Positions 25,031 to 37,076 of a stretch of 64,000 nucleotides of DNA are shown here, piece by piece. The position numbers and the translations under genes were made by a program. This stretch comes from Monarcha castaneiventris obscurior. Taxonomy: Eukaryota; Chordata; Aves; Passeriformes; Monarchidae. The stretch's first letter is position 1, and each line of letters begins with the position of its first letter. A model generated the notes under the pieces. That model ran no database searches and was not told where the DNA came from. It saw nothing but the letters and a program-made list of their open reading frames with translations. Where the stretch lies: the NCBI GenBank assembly GCA_026261815.1, contig JAMPIT010000230.1, positions 4,721,501-4,785,500 on the forward strand, read 5' to 3'.

Positions 25031-25453
25031 AACACTGGAACATGTCCTAAAGACCTGTTGATTTCAGCCTCCAGGGGCTTGCCCGGGGAGAAGGCAGGGT
25101 CCTGGCCATGCCTGTGTGCTCAGTGTTTCCTACTCCTTTCTGCAGGCAGCTCCCACTGTTCTGTGCCCCGTGGATCAGCAGCCTTCCCACTGGGCAGTCC
25201 TCAGGGGAGCTAATTTTTCAACAGGGGTATGATATCTTAAGGGCAAAGGCCTAGAAGTCAGACATTGCAACACCTACATCTTTTAGTCCCCTGCCCTCTT
25301 TCCAATCCCCTTTTTTTTTTTGTACAGTAACCAGTGGGTTTAAAAGTGAAGAAGTACAGATATAAACACATCTCTCAACATTTTTTCTGCATAAAAATCT
25401 TATCTATATTCAGGTGTTCCTCAAGGATTTGTCTCAGCAAACTAGTCCACAGG

Positions 25454-25471
25454 CACACACACACACACACA
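25454..25471 (+). repeat. (CA)9 microsatellite with A/C-rich flank
   Basis: An uninterrupted CA run is followed, to about 25557, by an A/C-rich tract of AAAC, AAACC and AAC units. Confidence 0.95.
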
Positions 25472-25883
25472 GACAAAAACATGAACAGGAGAAAACAAAC
25501 AAACCAACCCACAAAAAACCTGCAACCCAACAAAACCCCCAAACAACAACAACAAAGCTAAAATAACTTCTTTGTCATCTTCTTAGTGGCAGATGAACTA
25601 TACTTTTTACAAAAAAGTGTGTACTAGTGACATACACGATTTAAAATCTTTGACCCCTGGAGCTGGTGCAGCCTGCTTCGTTCCAGCTTTCATCCTGTGA
25701 TCCACTCACCACAAAAAATCATGAACTTGATGTTAAATTGTTTCCATGTATGGTTGGAACATGGAAGTTAGGAGATTTCTCACCATCAGCCCTGTTAAAG
25801 CTGTAGTACCCATGTGACGCACTCCAGATTTCTTCAGTCTCTTCCCTTCCCTGCCACAATCTGCTCTTTGTTTTTTGCTTTCC

Positions 25884-26003
25884 TTTTTTTTTTTTTTTTG
25901 GGGGGGGAGGGCGTATGTTTCTTGTTTGTTTGTTTTTCTTTTTTGTTTGTTTGTTTTTGTTTGTTTTTGTTATATTTAGGTTTGTGTTGGTTGGTTGGTC
26001 AGG
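25884..26003 (+). repeat. T16-G8 junction and TTTG-rich tract
   Basis: A run of 16 T (25884-25899) is joined directly to 8 G (25900-25907). About 90 bp of TTTG and TTTTTG units follow, ending in GTTGGTTGGTTGG. Confidence 0.94.
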
Positions 26004-27617
26004 CTGGGGTGTATCTGGGAATTTACTCAATATGTTTAATTTTTGAAAACTCCATCTTTCTGGCAATGTATCTGAGTAGTAGCTTGTGGGCTGAGAGTGT
26101 TCAAGAACAGGATGAAGACACAGCATGAGCACATAAGCTTTGTGTCTGCAGCAAACCTGGCTAAGAGCAAAAAAGGCTTGACTGACAGCGCAGTTCTATT
26201 CCAGACAAAACAAAGGTGGAAAAAATAGAAGTATCATGCATAAAGTCTATTAGAAATGCTAAAAAATAACAATACAGTGGTCCAAGCATGATCTACTACT
26301 GCATGATCTTCATCCCTGAGAACCAGCTCCTTTTTCCCCCAGCTTCAACTCTGTTGTGCACGCAGCTGTGGTTCCCCTTGCTCTCTGTGCATGGCTGGGC
26401 AGTGGCACAGGAAACTGAAGGGTTGGATGTGTCAGAGGAGAGGTTTCCAGCATAAGGGGGAGATCTGGAAAGTGAGAGCACACCAGAAGGGGCACAGGTG
26501 TGTCAGGCATTGATGTCCTCACAGCGTGATGTTGTGGTGGATCAGGAGATCACGAGCTGAAGAAGGGGTGGATAGATCCCTGGATCTCGTGTTGGTACAG
26601 GTGTAGTTTGCAAAGTTTAGGCTTTAGATATGTACACAAGCATTGCAAACCACACGGTGCAGTGACAATTCCATCAGTCTTTCAGGTGATCATAGTGCAT
26701 GTGAGTGGTGGAAAGGGCAGCACTGGAACATGGCATTTATCGTTCCTGTGGAGCCCTGTGTATATTTTAGGGTGGTGCATGAAGAGAGAGGACAGGTCTA
26801 GCAGGTGAACATGAGGTAGCAGGTGCTGAAATACATCAGCTGAAAGTAGAGCCTCTGTTGGATGAAGGGGTAAAAATCTTTTCATCACCTATTTCATATT
26901 TAACACAGTAGTATTGCTCTGATAAATATCTGTGGATGAAGGACACAACACAAGGTTCAGTTCAGTTTGACATTCCAGGCTCTTTGGTGATGATGAAATT
27001 TGCAACCCACAAGCAGCCATCCTTGTCCTCCACCTGTCAGTAACAGGAGTGACAAAATTCTGCACTGAGCAATGACCCCTTTGCGACTTTTACAAACTGT
27101 TTTCAGTTTTTCCTCTTGTGCAAGCAGGCACAGCTTTACACCCTGTTGGTGTGTGCCTGTGGCCCTCGGCATCTCTCCAGCTCAGCAGCCGAGGCAGTGA
27201 CTGCTGGGGAACAAACTCACTCCTCTCCACAGTATCCTCCTGCTCACAGACATCCCTGGAAACAGGCTGTGACAGTGTCACTTTCCCTGTGCTCCCTCTC
27301 TCCATCCTGTTCCCCATCCTCAGCTGTGATCTGCCTCATCAGGATGGCCAGGCAATTTAGGATTTGCACCCGCTCATGCCCTTGCTACTCCCCTGCTGAG
27401 GCTAACTAATAAGGAAGCCAATTAACCTAATCTCTGGCGTCACTTTTTAAATAACATGGCATTAATCTGCCAGCATAAATTGTTTTTTAAAGGGAATTTT
27501 CTAATTATTTTTGCCACGTTCTGCAGGCTCTCCAGATTCAGGCTGTGTGTGAAGTCAAAAGGAGCTCATACCAATGTTTTCCAGATTTAATTTCGAGCTC
27601 TCAATAAGTTTGACAAA

Positions 27618-27657
27618 CCAATTTGGGAATGTCCTCAGCACATACATTCCCAAATGG
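27618..27657. repeat. Hairpin with a 12-bp perfect stem
   Basis: ATTTGGGAATGT at 27621-27632 is the exact reverse complement of ACATTCCCAAAT at 27644-27655. ACC/GGT extend the stem past a one-base bulge. The loop is about 11 nt. I see no longer foldback that would suggest a microRNA precursor. Confidence 0.85.
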
Positions 27658-29634
27658 TATTTTATACAGGACTGCAACATTTTTCCACAAGAGCTGTTGT
27701 CGAAGTAAACTCCCCACACTGGGTCTCCACAGGACAACTAATAGATGCCAATGACAGAGACTCAAAGGATCTGATTTAAAAATTAAAATAAGCCTGAGGC
27801 AGAAGAAAGAGATCACGCAGATTCAATACCTCCCTTCTTGTTATTTCAGCTTTCTCACACCCTCTTGGTAAATTCGGGGTCGAACCCCCGCTGGTTTGAC
27901 TGCTTTGCCTGCTGCTTTCAATGGCCCGCGGTTTATGGTTTCCACAGGAGGAGCCGGCTGAGTGTGGGGGGTTATGTTCCGTTCTGCTTTCCTTCACGTC
28001 CCCTGTTCTCTCCTGCTGGTCTCCCAAAAACGCGATGCTGGCGCCGGGTGCCATCTAGTGGAACCAGCCCCGTGTTCCCAGGGATGAGCATCTCCGTCCT
28101 GTCCCATCTGCTCCCCTCGGAATGCTGCAGCTTTTCAGAGATATCTGCTGATAGCTGCTTGCAGCTGTCTCCATTTATAAATATTTTTGCAAGGCTCTTC
28201 TCATAACCCCACAGTTGTGACTGCTGCATTGCAGCTGCCAACTGCTTGTAATTTATAGGTACTGTGATAGCATCTGCAGGTCCAGATGTACAGTAGGGAG
28301 CTCTCCTGGAAGGTGCTGGGGGAATGTGGAACTCCAATACCATATACAGTTATTTCCTAATATTATTTTTCCTAATTTTGGAAAATAAAAATTTAGCAGT
28401 ACAGGCAGCAACCTGAAAAACAGTCACTGAAAATTGTTTTATTCTTTTGTGGGTTTCATTATGTTGCTCTTACCAAGTCCAATATCAATTGTCTTAGTCA
28501 TTTACATCCTTCACTGAAATAAAGGGAAGAACTTCGTTTCTTGGGGGTTTTCGTGGTCAGGCTAGGGCTGAGCAGAGTGTTTCCCTGACCCAGTTGCAAG
28601 ATTTCCGTCACCAGAGTTAAAGTGTTTTCACACCAGTGCATGCTGCTGGGCCTCTGGTGTGATCTGGCACTGCAGGTTCTAAGCAAGAGCTGATTTTGGA
28701 CAGATATGCAAGGGGGTACTTCTGTATTTAATCTTTCGCTGTGGCCAGCAGAAATGCTACACTTTTTTCCAGTTGTGTTTGCATCCCCCTGAGTAAAGCC
28801 CAGCATGAAACATGTTTTTTCAGACCTCCTACTGCTCACTCAGTTGCACATGAACCATTTCCCTGTGGACACAGCCAAGTGTCAGGGATTAGTGCTGACC
28901 CCCTGGCAGGAGCTCTTAGCACATCCATCTGGGACGTGTCAGAGGGAGCTTCCAAATGTTCCAGGATCCAAATGTACCAGGATCAGGGAGAAAATCAGCA
29001 GTTATTCCCACTCCTCACTGATTTTGCATTTGAGAAGGAAGGAGCTGTGCACAGTTACTCCTAAGCAGAATCCAGTGTTGGGCTCAGAAGAACACAGTAA
29101 GCACAGAGCTGAGTTCAGCTCTTCCTGCCTACACTGCCAGGGTCTGTAAAATCCTGCACGAGTGCCCCATGCTGAGCCCCAGTAACTTCAAGAGAAGTCC
29201 CAGGAGTGGAGTGAGTGCACAAAACGTGCTAGAGATCCACAGAAGTGGTAACAGGGAGAGGAACTGAGCCGGTGCTTCACTGTGGGTAAATTTTCAAAGT
29301 GATGTCTATAATCTCTCTGCAGAGCTCTCACTATTCTTCCTTTTTTTTCACAAGCCACTGGCAGAAAAAAAATGGATTTAAAAGTTAATCAGGGAAAACT
29401 TAATCAGTTTTGTACGTATCCTGTTGTATATTTCGAAAGACAGGAAGTTTACCCTTGCACATGTTCCCATTTCCATGTTCACAGCAAAAGGAAATTGCAT
29501 TTCATTATTTAAAATCATGGATAAAAGAACTTCAGGGAACTGAATCTACTTCAGACACCTGCCCATTTGACCAAGGCTGCTCTGGTTTATTTTGATCTGG
29601 CCTGTTACACATTGTCTCTGTAGCACTAAAAATT

Positions 29635-29720
29635 CCTGTGCCTCAGTGTCCCTGCCTGCAAAGCAAGAAGAGAGATTGTACCTACCCAATGGAGGCAATA
29701 TGCAATAATTATCATACAGA
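29635..29720 (+). repeat. Probable MIR (CORE-SINE) relic
   Basis: The sequence 'cctgtgcctcagtgtccctgcctgcaaagcaagaagagagattgtacctaccc' followed by 'aataattat' matches the 3' half of MIR ('ctgtgcctcagtttcctcatctgtaaaatggggataatagtacctacc'). Divergence is substantial, as expected for an element that stopped moving before birds radiated. Confidence 0.55.
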
Positions 29721-32700
29721 CTGCCGCACAATTTCACTCTAACATTTATAAACTTGTATTAGTGCCCACATTTTATTTTAAGAGGAAAAAGTACAGCATT
29801 TAATAAAACCCGTTTTCAGCTAATTAAATTTTACTTAGAGCAGCTGAATATTTTCCCCCAAGAATGATCTGTAGAGGTTGAAATAAAAGCTTTATGAAAA
29901 GGTATGTAAAACCACATGAAAATGTGAAATTTGTTAAGTAAGTAAAAAAATGTATTCTGCAGTTCATGAAGAACCTGCTATTTCTAGTCCTGCTCTCTCC
30001 TCCCTCTCTTAACAGTTATCATTCTGTAGATTTTATCACATTTTGAGATAGTTTATATAGTTAATTAGGGCACTTCTGCACAGTGTGGTGGCTTTTGTGC
30101 CAGACTATAAATAAGAACATCCTCATGATATCAGATGCTTTTCCAGTTGCATTTTGACAACAGAAAACTGGCCCTTGGAATGGTCACATTTGGTAGCTTG
30201 ATCCTGGAGCCTGACCTTACATCCTCTGATGTGGACAGGAATTTTTCATCTGAGTTTGCTGGCATTTGGCTCAAGCCCTGATGGAACTGTTTGGCTTTTT
30301 GCTTTCTATAATCTTCTGAATTAAACACTCTGTAAATCACTGGAACAGTGGTTAAATCACATACCAGCTTATTGCTTATGAATATGTTTTGGGCCTATTT
30401 GAAAAGAAAGAACCAGCATTTCATTAAGCAAAGCCACTATTCCAGCATCACTCACTTCTAAGCTGTGGCAGGTTGAAAGCAGCTCAGCCTGGAAGGCAGT
30501 TCAGGCAGGGCTCTTGGCTGTGCTGGTGGGTGGAAATCCACTTCAGCAGCTCAGCAGCACGTCATTTCCCCAGGGGATTTGCCAGTTGCTCACCCATGTT
30601 GGTCACTGCACAGCATTTTTTTTTTAATTATTATTAATGTGAAATGTTCCTTTCTTGTGTAGGCAAAGCAATTCCTACCACATGCTTCTTTCTTCCAGAA
30701 TCAGTTGTGGTGTGGGTGGACACCTTAGAAACCATGTATAGCGATAATAATAACGAATGGTCCCCTGAGGGGAGGATTTGATATTAAGAATTATAGTAAT
30801 GACTAAAAAAAAAAAGAACTTGGGTAATTAATAGTTAGACACAAATGTTAGCACTTTAGCAGAGAAAAGCCCAGCAACCAACCTCCTTATGTTACAGAAA
30901 AGGTCAATAGCTTATGGCTCATCAGAAAGAAAAAAAAAAGAAAAAGAAGAAAGGTTTGAAGCAAATTCTCCCATTGTGTTTTTCGGAGACAGCACCCCCT
31001 GAAATGGAGGCAGGGCTCCTGTTAAAGTCTGAATCTTGAATAAAATGTGCTTCACCAAAAATGTCTGCATTTGGAAATATTTTTGTGCCTCAGGATGAAT
31101 GAACCTCTTCTGGAGCCCAGGCTGGGGTCAGCCTCCAGACCTCAGTCACTGCCAGAAGGTACACATGCTTCCTGACACTGCCACCACCAAAAATCCGCTC
31201 CTTGGCATGGCTATTCCTCCTTTTTCATACCAGCAAGGTATGAAAGAGTTAGTACGGAGTTCTGACAGAAAAGGGAAATAAAGGTGGATGAAAGAGAATT
31301 TATAAAATGACGGTGCACAGCACTGACTAACCACAGCCTGTACAAATGCTGCTTCCATGCATCACCTTCCCAGGAATAAAATTGTAGGTGGATTTTCATG
31401 GGGAGAATCAAGAATTTTTGTTTGCATTTTTGCCCTAATGTTCAAGGTCCTGGATGGGGTTTCCCATAGGACAGAAACAAGAAACACAGGTTTCCCCAGG
31501 GAGCTGTTTTCACTCCACTTCTGTGGGTCTGTGGAGACACCCTGTAGGGTGAGCCTTGATCATTCATTGCTGTGGCTGTGATAAGCTCTTTCAGCCCACT
31601 GAACCCTCAGTGCACTGCTCTTTGATTACACAGCACAAAGAATGTGCATCCTACAAAAAACAAACTTGTTTCATTTGTGAGCACCTGAAAAAAGTTTTGA
31701 GGAACCAAACCTGCAAGATTATGGGCATTTCCTCACTGTTGTGGCGTTTAATGAGTCCTGGGCTCAGTCACACAGTGAGGGCTACATAGGGACCTGTGCC
31801 AGCCACTGAGGGCTGTACAGTGCCCCACCTCTGAGAAATATGTAACAATCCATGCCACAGCTCTCATGCACCCCAGATGTGTCCTGGGGCTCCCTGTTAT
31901 CCTTGCTACTTGGTGCTGTGACCCCTCCACAGGGAGTCACTGACCAAATTTAGTAGTCTAAAAACGCCTTGTTATCCAAAACTGGGCATCCTGTACTCCT
32001 GGGGAGCTCAAAACATATGGGGAAGAAGGGTATGGGGATATTTTAGAAAGCAAGAGAGGACCTCTGGGTGGAGAATGGATGCTACAGCCAGAATTTTCCT
32101 TGGTACAGTAACCACTGAGAAAGTCTCTTTACAGCAAAGGTGATAAAATACCTTATGATAAAAGCCCAGACTATGTCACTCCAGCCATGATGCCTCTTCA
32201 CCCCTTACCCCGACATTTACTGAATGTTCCACTAGAAATTTGAGGAGATAAGACAGGAATAGAAAAGGTTGCTTTCCTATGTCACACATGAGAAGGAGAT
32301 AAGAGGAATGAAAGGACTTTCCGTATGCAGAGCCCTGAAGGCAGATGTTATAACCCTTTTCAAACTCAAGCATTCCCTCTTGTGTGGGTACTCCAGCTTT
32401 ATACATCTCTGTTACAGGGCAGAAGTGCAGAGCTGGAGGGGTGGTTTTGTCCTTTGAATGAAGAGAGCATTTGGCCCCCCACTTTTAAGCTGCACCTGAA
32501 ACCAGGCCAGCTGTGGTGGTGTTTAAAAATCATCATGTCACTGTTGATAAAAAAGGGAAATAATGGCACCACTAAGTGTGTGCCTTGTTAATTTTAACTG
32601 ATGATGACACAGTCTGTGTGGGGAGAGGCTGTTTAGAAGTGTTCCAATACCCCTGAGAGCCTCCACACAAACCTCCAGGATCTCCTCATCCTGTTGACAT

Positions 32701-33453
32701 GAGAAGAAATAAGATTTGCTCGAAGACTTAGTTTTCGAAAAGAAAACAGAGGATACTGAGTCATTCTGGTTTGGTTTGAAACCAATTAACACAGATCCTT
32801 AAATTATTTTAGAGCACAAGCCCAAGAATCATTCTCTTGCCCAATTAGGAGTGTGACCTAACAGCCAGTGAAGTCTTATTGTAACGAGGCACTTCTGCTG
32901 TCTCTGGTGGTAGGAGATCATTTCTGTATCTCATTTTATGTACTAATAATCCCATATTGCTCTCTGCGGGCCTCACATCATGCTGCCATATTTTTATTAG
33001 TGTTTGAAAGTCAGACAAGGTCAGCTGGATGGAAAATGCTCAGGTTTCATCAAAAACATCCTTTCCTGTGGATTGGCAGAGTTGCTCAGAAGAACTACAT
33101 TCAACCTAGGCTCATCCAGACGACCTTCCCAGTTCATTCTTAAACATCTCAGTGCTTATCAAGTTCTTTCTCTTCAACCTGCATTTTTCCCCCATATTTT
33201 GAATAGCTGATTCTTGGCTAGCTGCAATTCTGACTAGTCTTCTTTATAGCATTCAAATATTTAGATTTTCATTTTTTTCATGTCTCTGTTGTAGATAAGT
33301 ACTCATGAAACCCTGATAAATCCAGTGCCTTACCTCATGCCTTGCATAGCACTGAGGTCAGAGCTGGCTGAAAAAGCTCTACAGAGTAAAAGAAAATTAC
33401 ACGAGTGAGAGAAAATTGCTTTTAAGTGGTTGCGTTTATCACCTGAGTGCTCT

Positions 33454-33568
33454 TGATGCCTTAGGTTTTAACTTTTGTATTTTTCAAATTCTGTGCTGCT
33501 TAGAGTGTAACTCTAAGCTCCTTGTAGCCTGTAATTTCTGCTCTCTGGTGCAAGATAGACATTGCCTC
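33454..33568 (+). mobile_element. 5' end of an avian ERV LTR (same family as 51914-52349)
   Basis: Beginning TGATGCCTTAGGTTTTAACT, about 110 bp match closely the reverse complement of 52240-52349. Shared text includes 'gcttagagtgtaactctaag' and 'ctccttgtagcctgtaattt' running into 'ctgctctct'. Similarity fades after about 33568 and no U5 end is found downstream, so only the U3 5' end remains. It lies in sense orientation to DPP6 and lacks the family's AATAAA. Confidence 0.85.
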
Positions 33569-33943
33569 TCATTGTCTCTTTAGGAGACAAAATATGACTC
33601 CAGGAACAAAAGTTCCTTTTAAAAATACAATAAAAATTCACTCTTTCTTCTGTGATTTAGAAGGGTCACACGAGAAACATGATAATGTCATCTTTTTAAA
33701 AGTAATGTTACCAGTGTTCAAGGTCCATTTCCACTGTTTGCTTACTCGGGGAAATGCAGAGGATTTGATCAATGCTTTGCAGTCCTCCAGCCTGCATCAC
33801 TGCAACCCAGAGCTGTGTACCAGCCTCTGATGCACTTTAAAATCAGTTTTTTCAGACTAGAAAGGCAACTCTGTGCCATCATTTTACACCATTACCAATG
33901 GAAGTTGGTGGCTCCTTTTCTGACAAGTGATTGATTTTTATGC

Positions 33944-34025
33944 CTTTGTCCATGGCAGGCAGGCTGGAACTAGATGATCTTTAAAGTCCCCTTCAACTCA
34001 AACCATTCTGTGATTCTATGATTTC
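33944..34025 (+). mobile_element. CR1 LINE 3' terminal fragment, sense
   Basis: The fragment reads 'gtccatggcaggcaggctggaactagatgatctttaaagtcccc', then 'ttcaactcaaaccattctgtgattctatgattt'. It holds only the last 80 bp or so of the CR1 3' end, with two units of the ATTCTRTG terminal repeat intact. Confidence 0.9.
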
Positions 34026-36913
34026 AAGGTGGTATTAGTAAAGAGCAAGGTTTTGCAGGTTCAGTACCAAACATTACATTGATGGGGGCTTACAGACGCA
34101 GAGCTCTGAGCTCATATTGTTGGCCTGGATCTGAAAGAATTGCCAAATTAGAGACAAATGTTTTAGATTCCCTTGCTTTTTAGCTTTTATACTCTAAATC
34201 CATGGAATTCATTCATCTTGGAAAAAATGGTTGGTGAGCGCCGATGTTTCTAAGAGCAGCTGAATGAATTGATGTGCATCTGCAGTTGAAATTAATAAGT
34301 TCAAATTGCTTTCATCACCTCCTTCTACTTTTGTTCATTGAAAAGGGCTGCAAGGAAAATATGTGTATGTGTGAGTGTGGGAATTAAATATTTAATAGTG
34401 GATGAGCCTAGATGAATGGAAGAGCCTTTCCCATCTAATTAAGCACTTTTATTAGAATTCCAGGAGGGTTCTTTTTGTTGCATCTTCTAACAGTCTGATT
34501 TCTTGATTATCTGTTCTGGCAAGTTTTATTCCCATTTGTATGATATTTTATTCTATCTCAGTGTGAGTCTCAGCAGGGCTCTGTATCTCCTGGGGAGAAA
34601 TTTTCTTAATGGCACCTGTCTTCTCTTCTCCTTGGTGAATTTTGAAGTAAACAAGTCATTTAATTGTGTCAAGTCATTAAAAACAACTCATTAAAATTGT
34701 GTGTTTGCTACTCAAGGAATTGCATTCTTGCCTCTTAGAAATCTTTCCCTCTTCCTCCATGTCCTTATCTATGGTTCTTTGTACATTTATTAATTAACCT
34801 GTATGTTTTACATGCTTTTATTTGGTTTTGCAAAATTTCTCCTGTTTGTTTTTTTTCCTCATTATGCATCAAGCACTCTTAAATATTAAGAAGTTTCCAG
34901 TTCTTTATTGCCTTTCCAGATTTTTTCTCTATTTTATTCTCTATTTTCTTTCCCTCTGTCTAAGGAAGAAGAAATCTGTCTTAGCTGCTGTCTGATTTTA
35001 TGTTATTAGAAGTAGATGTGAAGACATTGAGTCCTGGTGCTGAGACAGATAGTTTAGATAGATAGATTTTTTTTTATAGTTAACCATAAAAAATGCTTAA
35101 AATACTGTGAGCTGATGTCCTTAGGACTGTTGTCTTTCAAAATATTCAGTGCTGGCTCGTTGCAGATAGCAAGAGGAGATATTTCTGCCTTCCCCATATG
35201 TTTTGGTAGCTGTCTTTATTTCTTCAACTTTTATATATTACTGGCATATTAAAATACTAATTAGATAGTAAATGTTTTCCAAAATTATGACATAGTGAAT
35301 TTTTCCCCAATAAAGCATATATACATAGTTTATGTTATTTCTTTAGAGGATGGACATATCAGAGCAGCCTCTGGTGAAAATTGTTGCATTTTGTTCACAG
35401 TGGCAGCATATTCAAAGAATTTCCATACCGATCCTGTTGTTCTGTATTTGAAATTAAAATTAGGTTATGAAATCAGACCTCAGAACAACAGCCGAAGCCA
35501 TACCCCAGAATCTGACTGCTTTTATCAGGTTCAGACTTTTTCAGTCTGGCATTGTAAAATATTCTTCTTGAAGTAAAGGGAGCCAGTCCCTCAATTACAG
35601 TGGGAAATTTCTGGGTATTTTTAAGTTTCTTTTGAAGAACTTTATATAGAAAAGTTAATCATCTTTATGCTCGGAAGGAGAACCAGTGCCACAAAGTCTC
35701 TGAGGGAAATTTGCCTTCTTTAGGAGAAAATGTCAGGAAGAGGGAACACACAGATATAAAAATTTCAGCAAAAACCAGTAAAAACTCTTTCAAACAAGTT
35801 CCTCATTAATCACAGTAACTTTTGAAGTCAAATGCAGGTAGCACATGATTGATTAGTTTGTTTTATTCTACATACTTATTCTGAGTTCAGTTGCAAGCAA
35901 AGATGATTTGGCAGTCAGCACTCTGCTTGCACTCAGGAACTACCTTTATTTGGAAATTTTGAGGGAAGACATTTTGGCAAAAAAACTTCACTTAAAGGAG
36001 CAAATTTCTCAATTTATTACTTCAGTAATGTTTTTTTGAACATGGTGATGAAGTCACGCCTATGTCTGGAGCAACTTAACAACCTCTGGTCCAGACAATG
36101 TCATTTTAATGTGGAAGAGTTTATGTAGCACCTGCTCCGTCTTCTGTCTGGCCTAAAATGTATTATTCCCCTCTTTCCCAGGCTGTAAGATCAATCATTT
36201 TAAAAGATGAAAGAGATAATGGCAACGTTTTAATAAGGTCTTGCCATTTCTTTGGCTGGAAATTAGGATTAAGGTTCTTTTTTGTGAGAAAAATATTGAA
36301 AATATTGTGAGGATACCATTAAGCTGGTTCTTCACCCAAACCAGGAGCCAGAGATGTACAGACTGCCTTCGGAATTGCCCATTTCCAAGCCAGCATCCTG
36401 CACAAATGAGCTCACAAGGGACAGGCTCAAATCCAAACAAGCCCTAATTATGAGGGTCTGTGAGGAGCACTGGCTCTTTGGAGAGGCTGAGATGACCCAT
36501 AATATTGATTGATTCAGGAAAAAAAGTACAGAGGAATTTTAAGCAGGTTGTTTTGGATGAGATAGAGGGGTGCAGCTATGGAGGACTACAGCTTAACAGG
36601 AATAACATGCTTCCCAGAAGGAGCTGACTAGCATGACTACATTTATGCAACTGTAAAATAGATGAGTGCTCCTGGAACACAGGTGTGCATTTGGTCTGAC
36701 TCCCCTACAGAAATTTAACAAATGAAATGTGTTTGATAAATGCTCTCCAAAAGGGTTTTTCAGTTTGAGAATCACTAAGAGCTTTCTCAAAGAGAGCATC
36801 AGAGAGTTGTGGCCATCCTGCCCAGAGCAGCTGTGTAGACAACTCTCCCTCCTCCTTCTCTCTCTAGGTGATATAATAGCCAGAGAAGTTAACTTATGGT
36901 TAATTAGGATATA

Positions 36914-37076
36914 ATTTGCCCAGAGAATGCCCTCTCCCTGGAGGTGTTCAAGGCCAGGCTGGATGGGGCTTGGAGCAACCTGCTCTAATGGGAAGCATCC
37001 CTGCCCATGGCAGGGGGCTTGGAATGAGATGATCTTTAAGGTCCTTTCCAACCCACAGCAATCTGTGGATCTCTGA
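36914..37076 (+). mobile_element. CR1 LINE 3' end, sense
   Basis: This has 'tgcccagagaatgccctctccctggaggtgttcaaggccaggctggatgggg', 'gagcaacctgctctaatgggaagcatccctgcccatggcagggggcttgg' and 'gatgatctttaaggtcctttccaaccc'. It ends with a corrupted tail (ACAGCAATCTGTGGATCTCTGAT) in place of CCATTCTATGATTCTATGAT. Confidence 0.9.

Noticed and set aside
24689..25213. 174-codon open frame on the + strand
   Set aside because: It runs through an antisense CR1 3' end. There is no family resemblance and no splice or promoter context.
27870..27890. TTCGGGGTCGAACCCCCG, resembling a tRNA T-arm
   Set aside because: It is a short G/C hairpin. No anticodon, D or acceptor stem can be drawn in the surrounding 80 bases.
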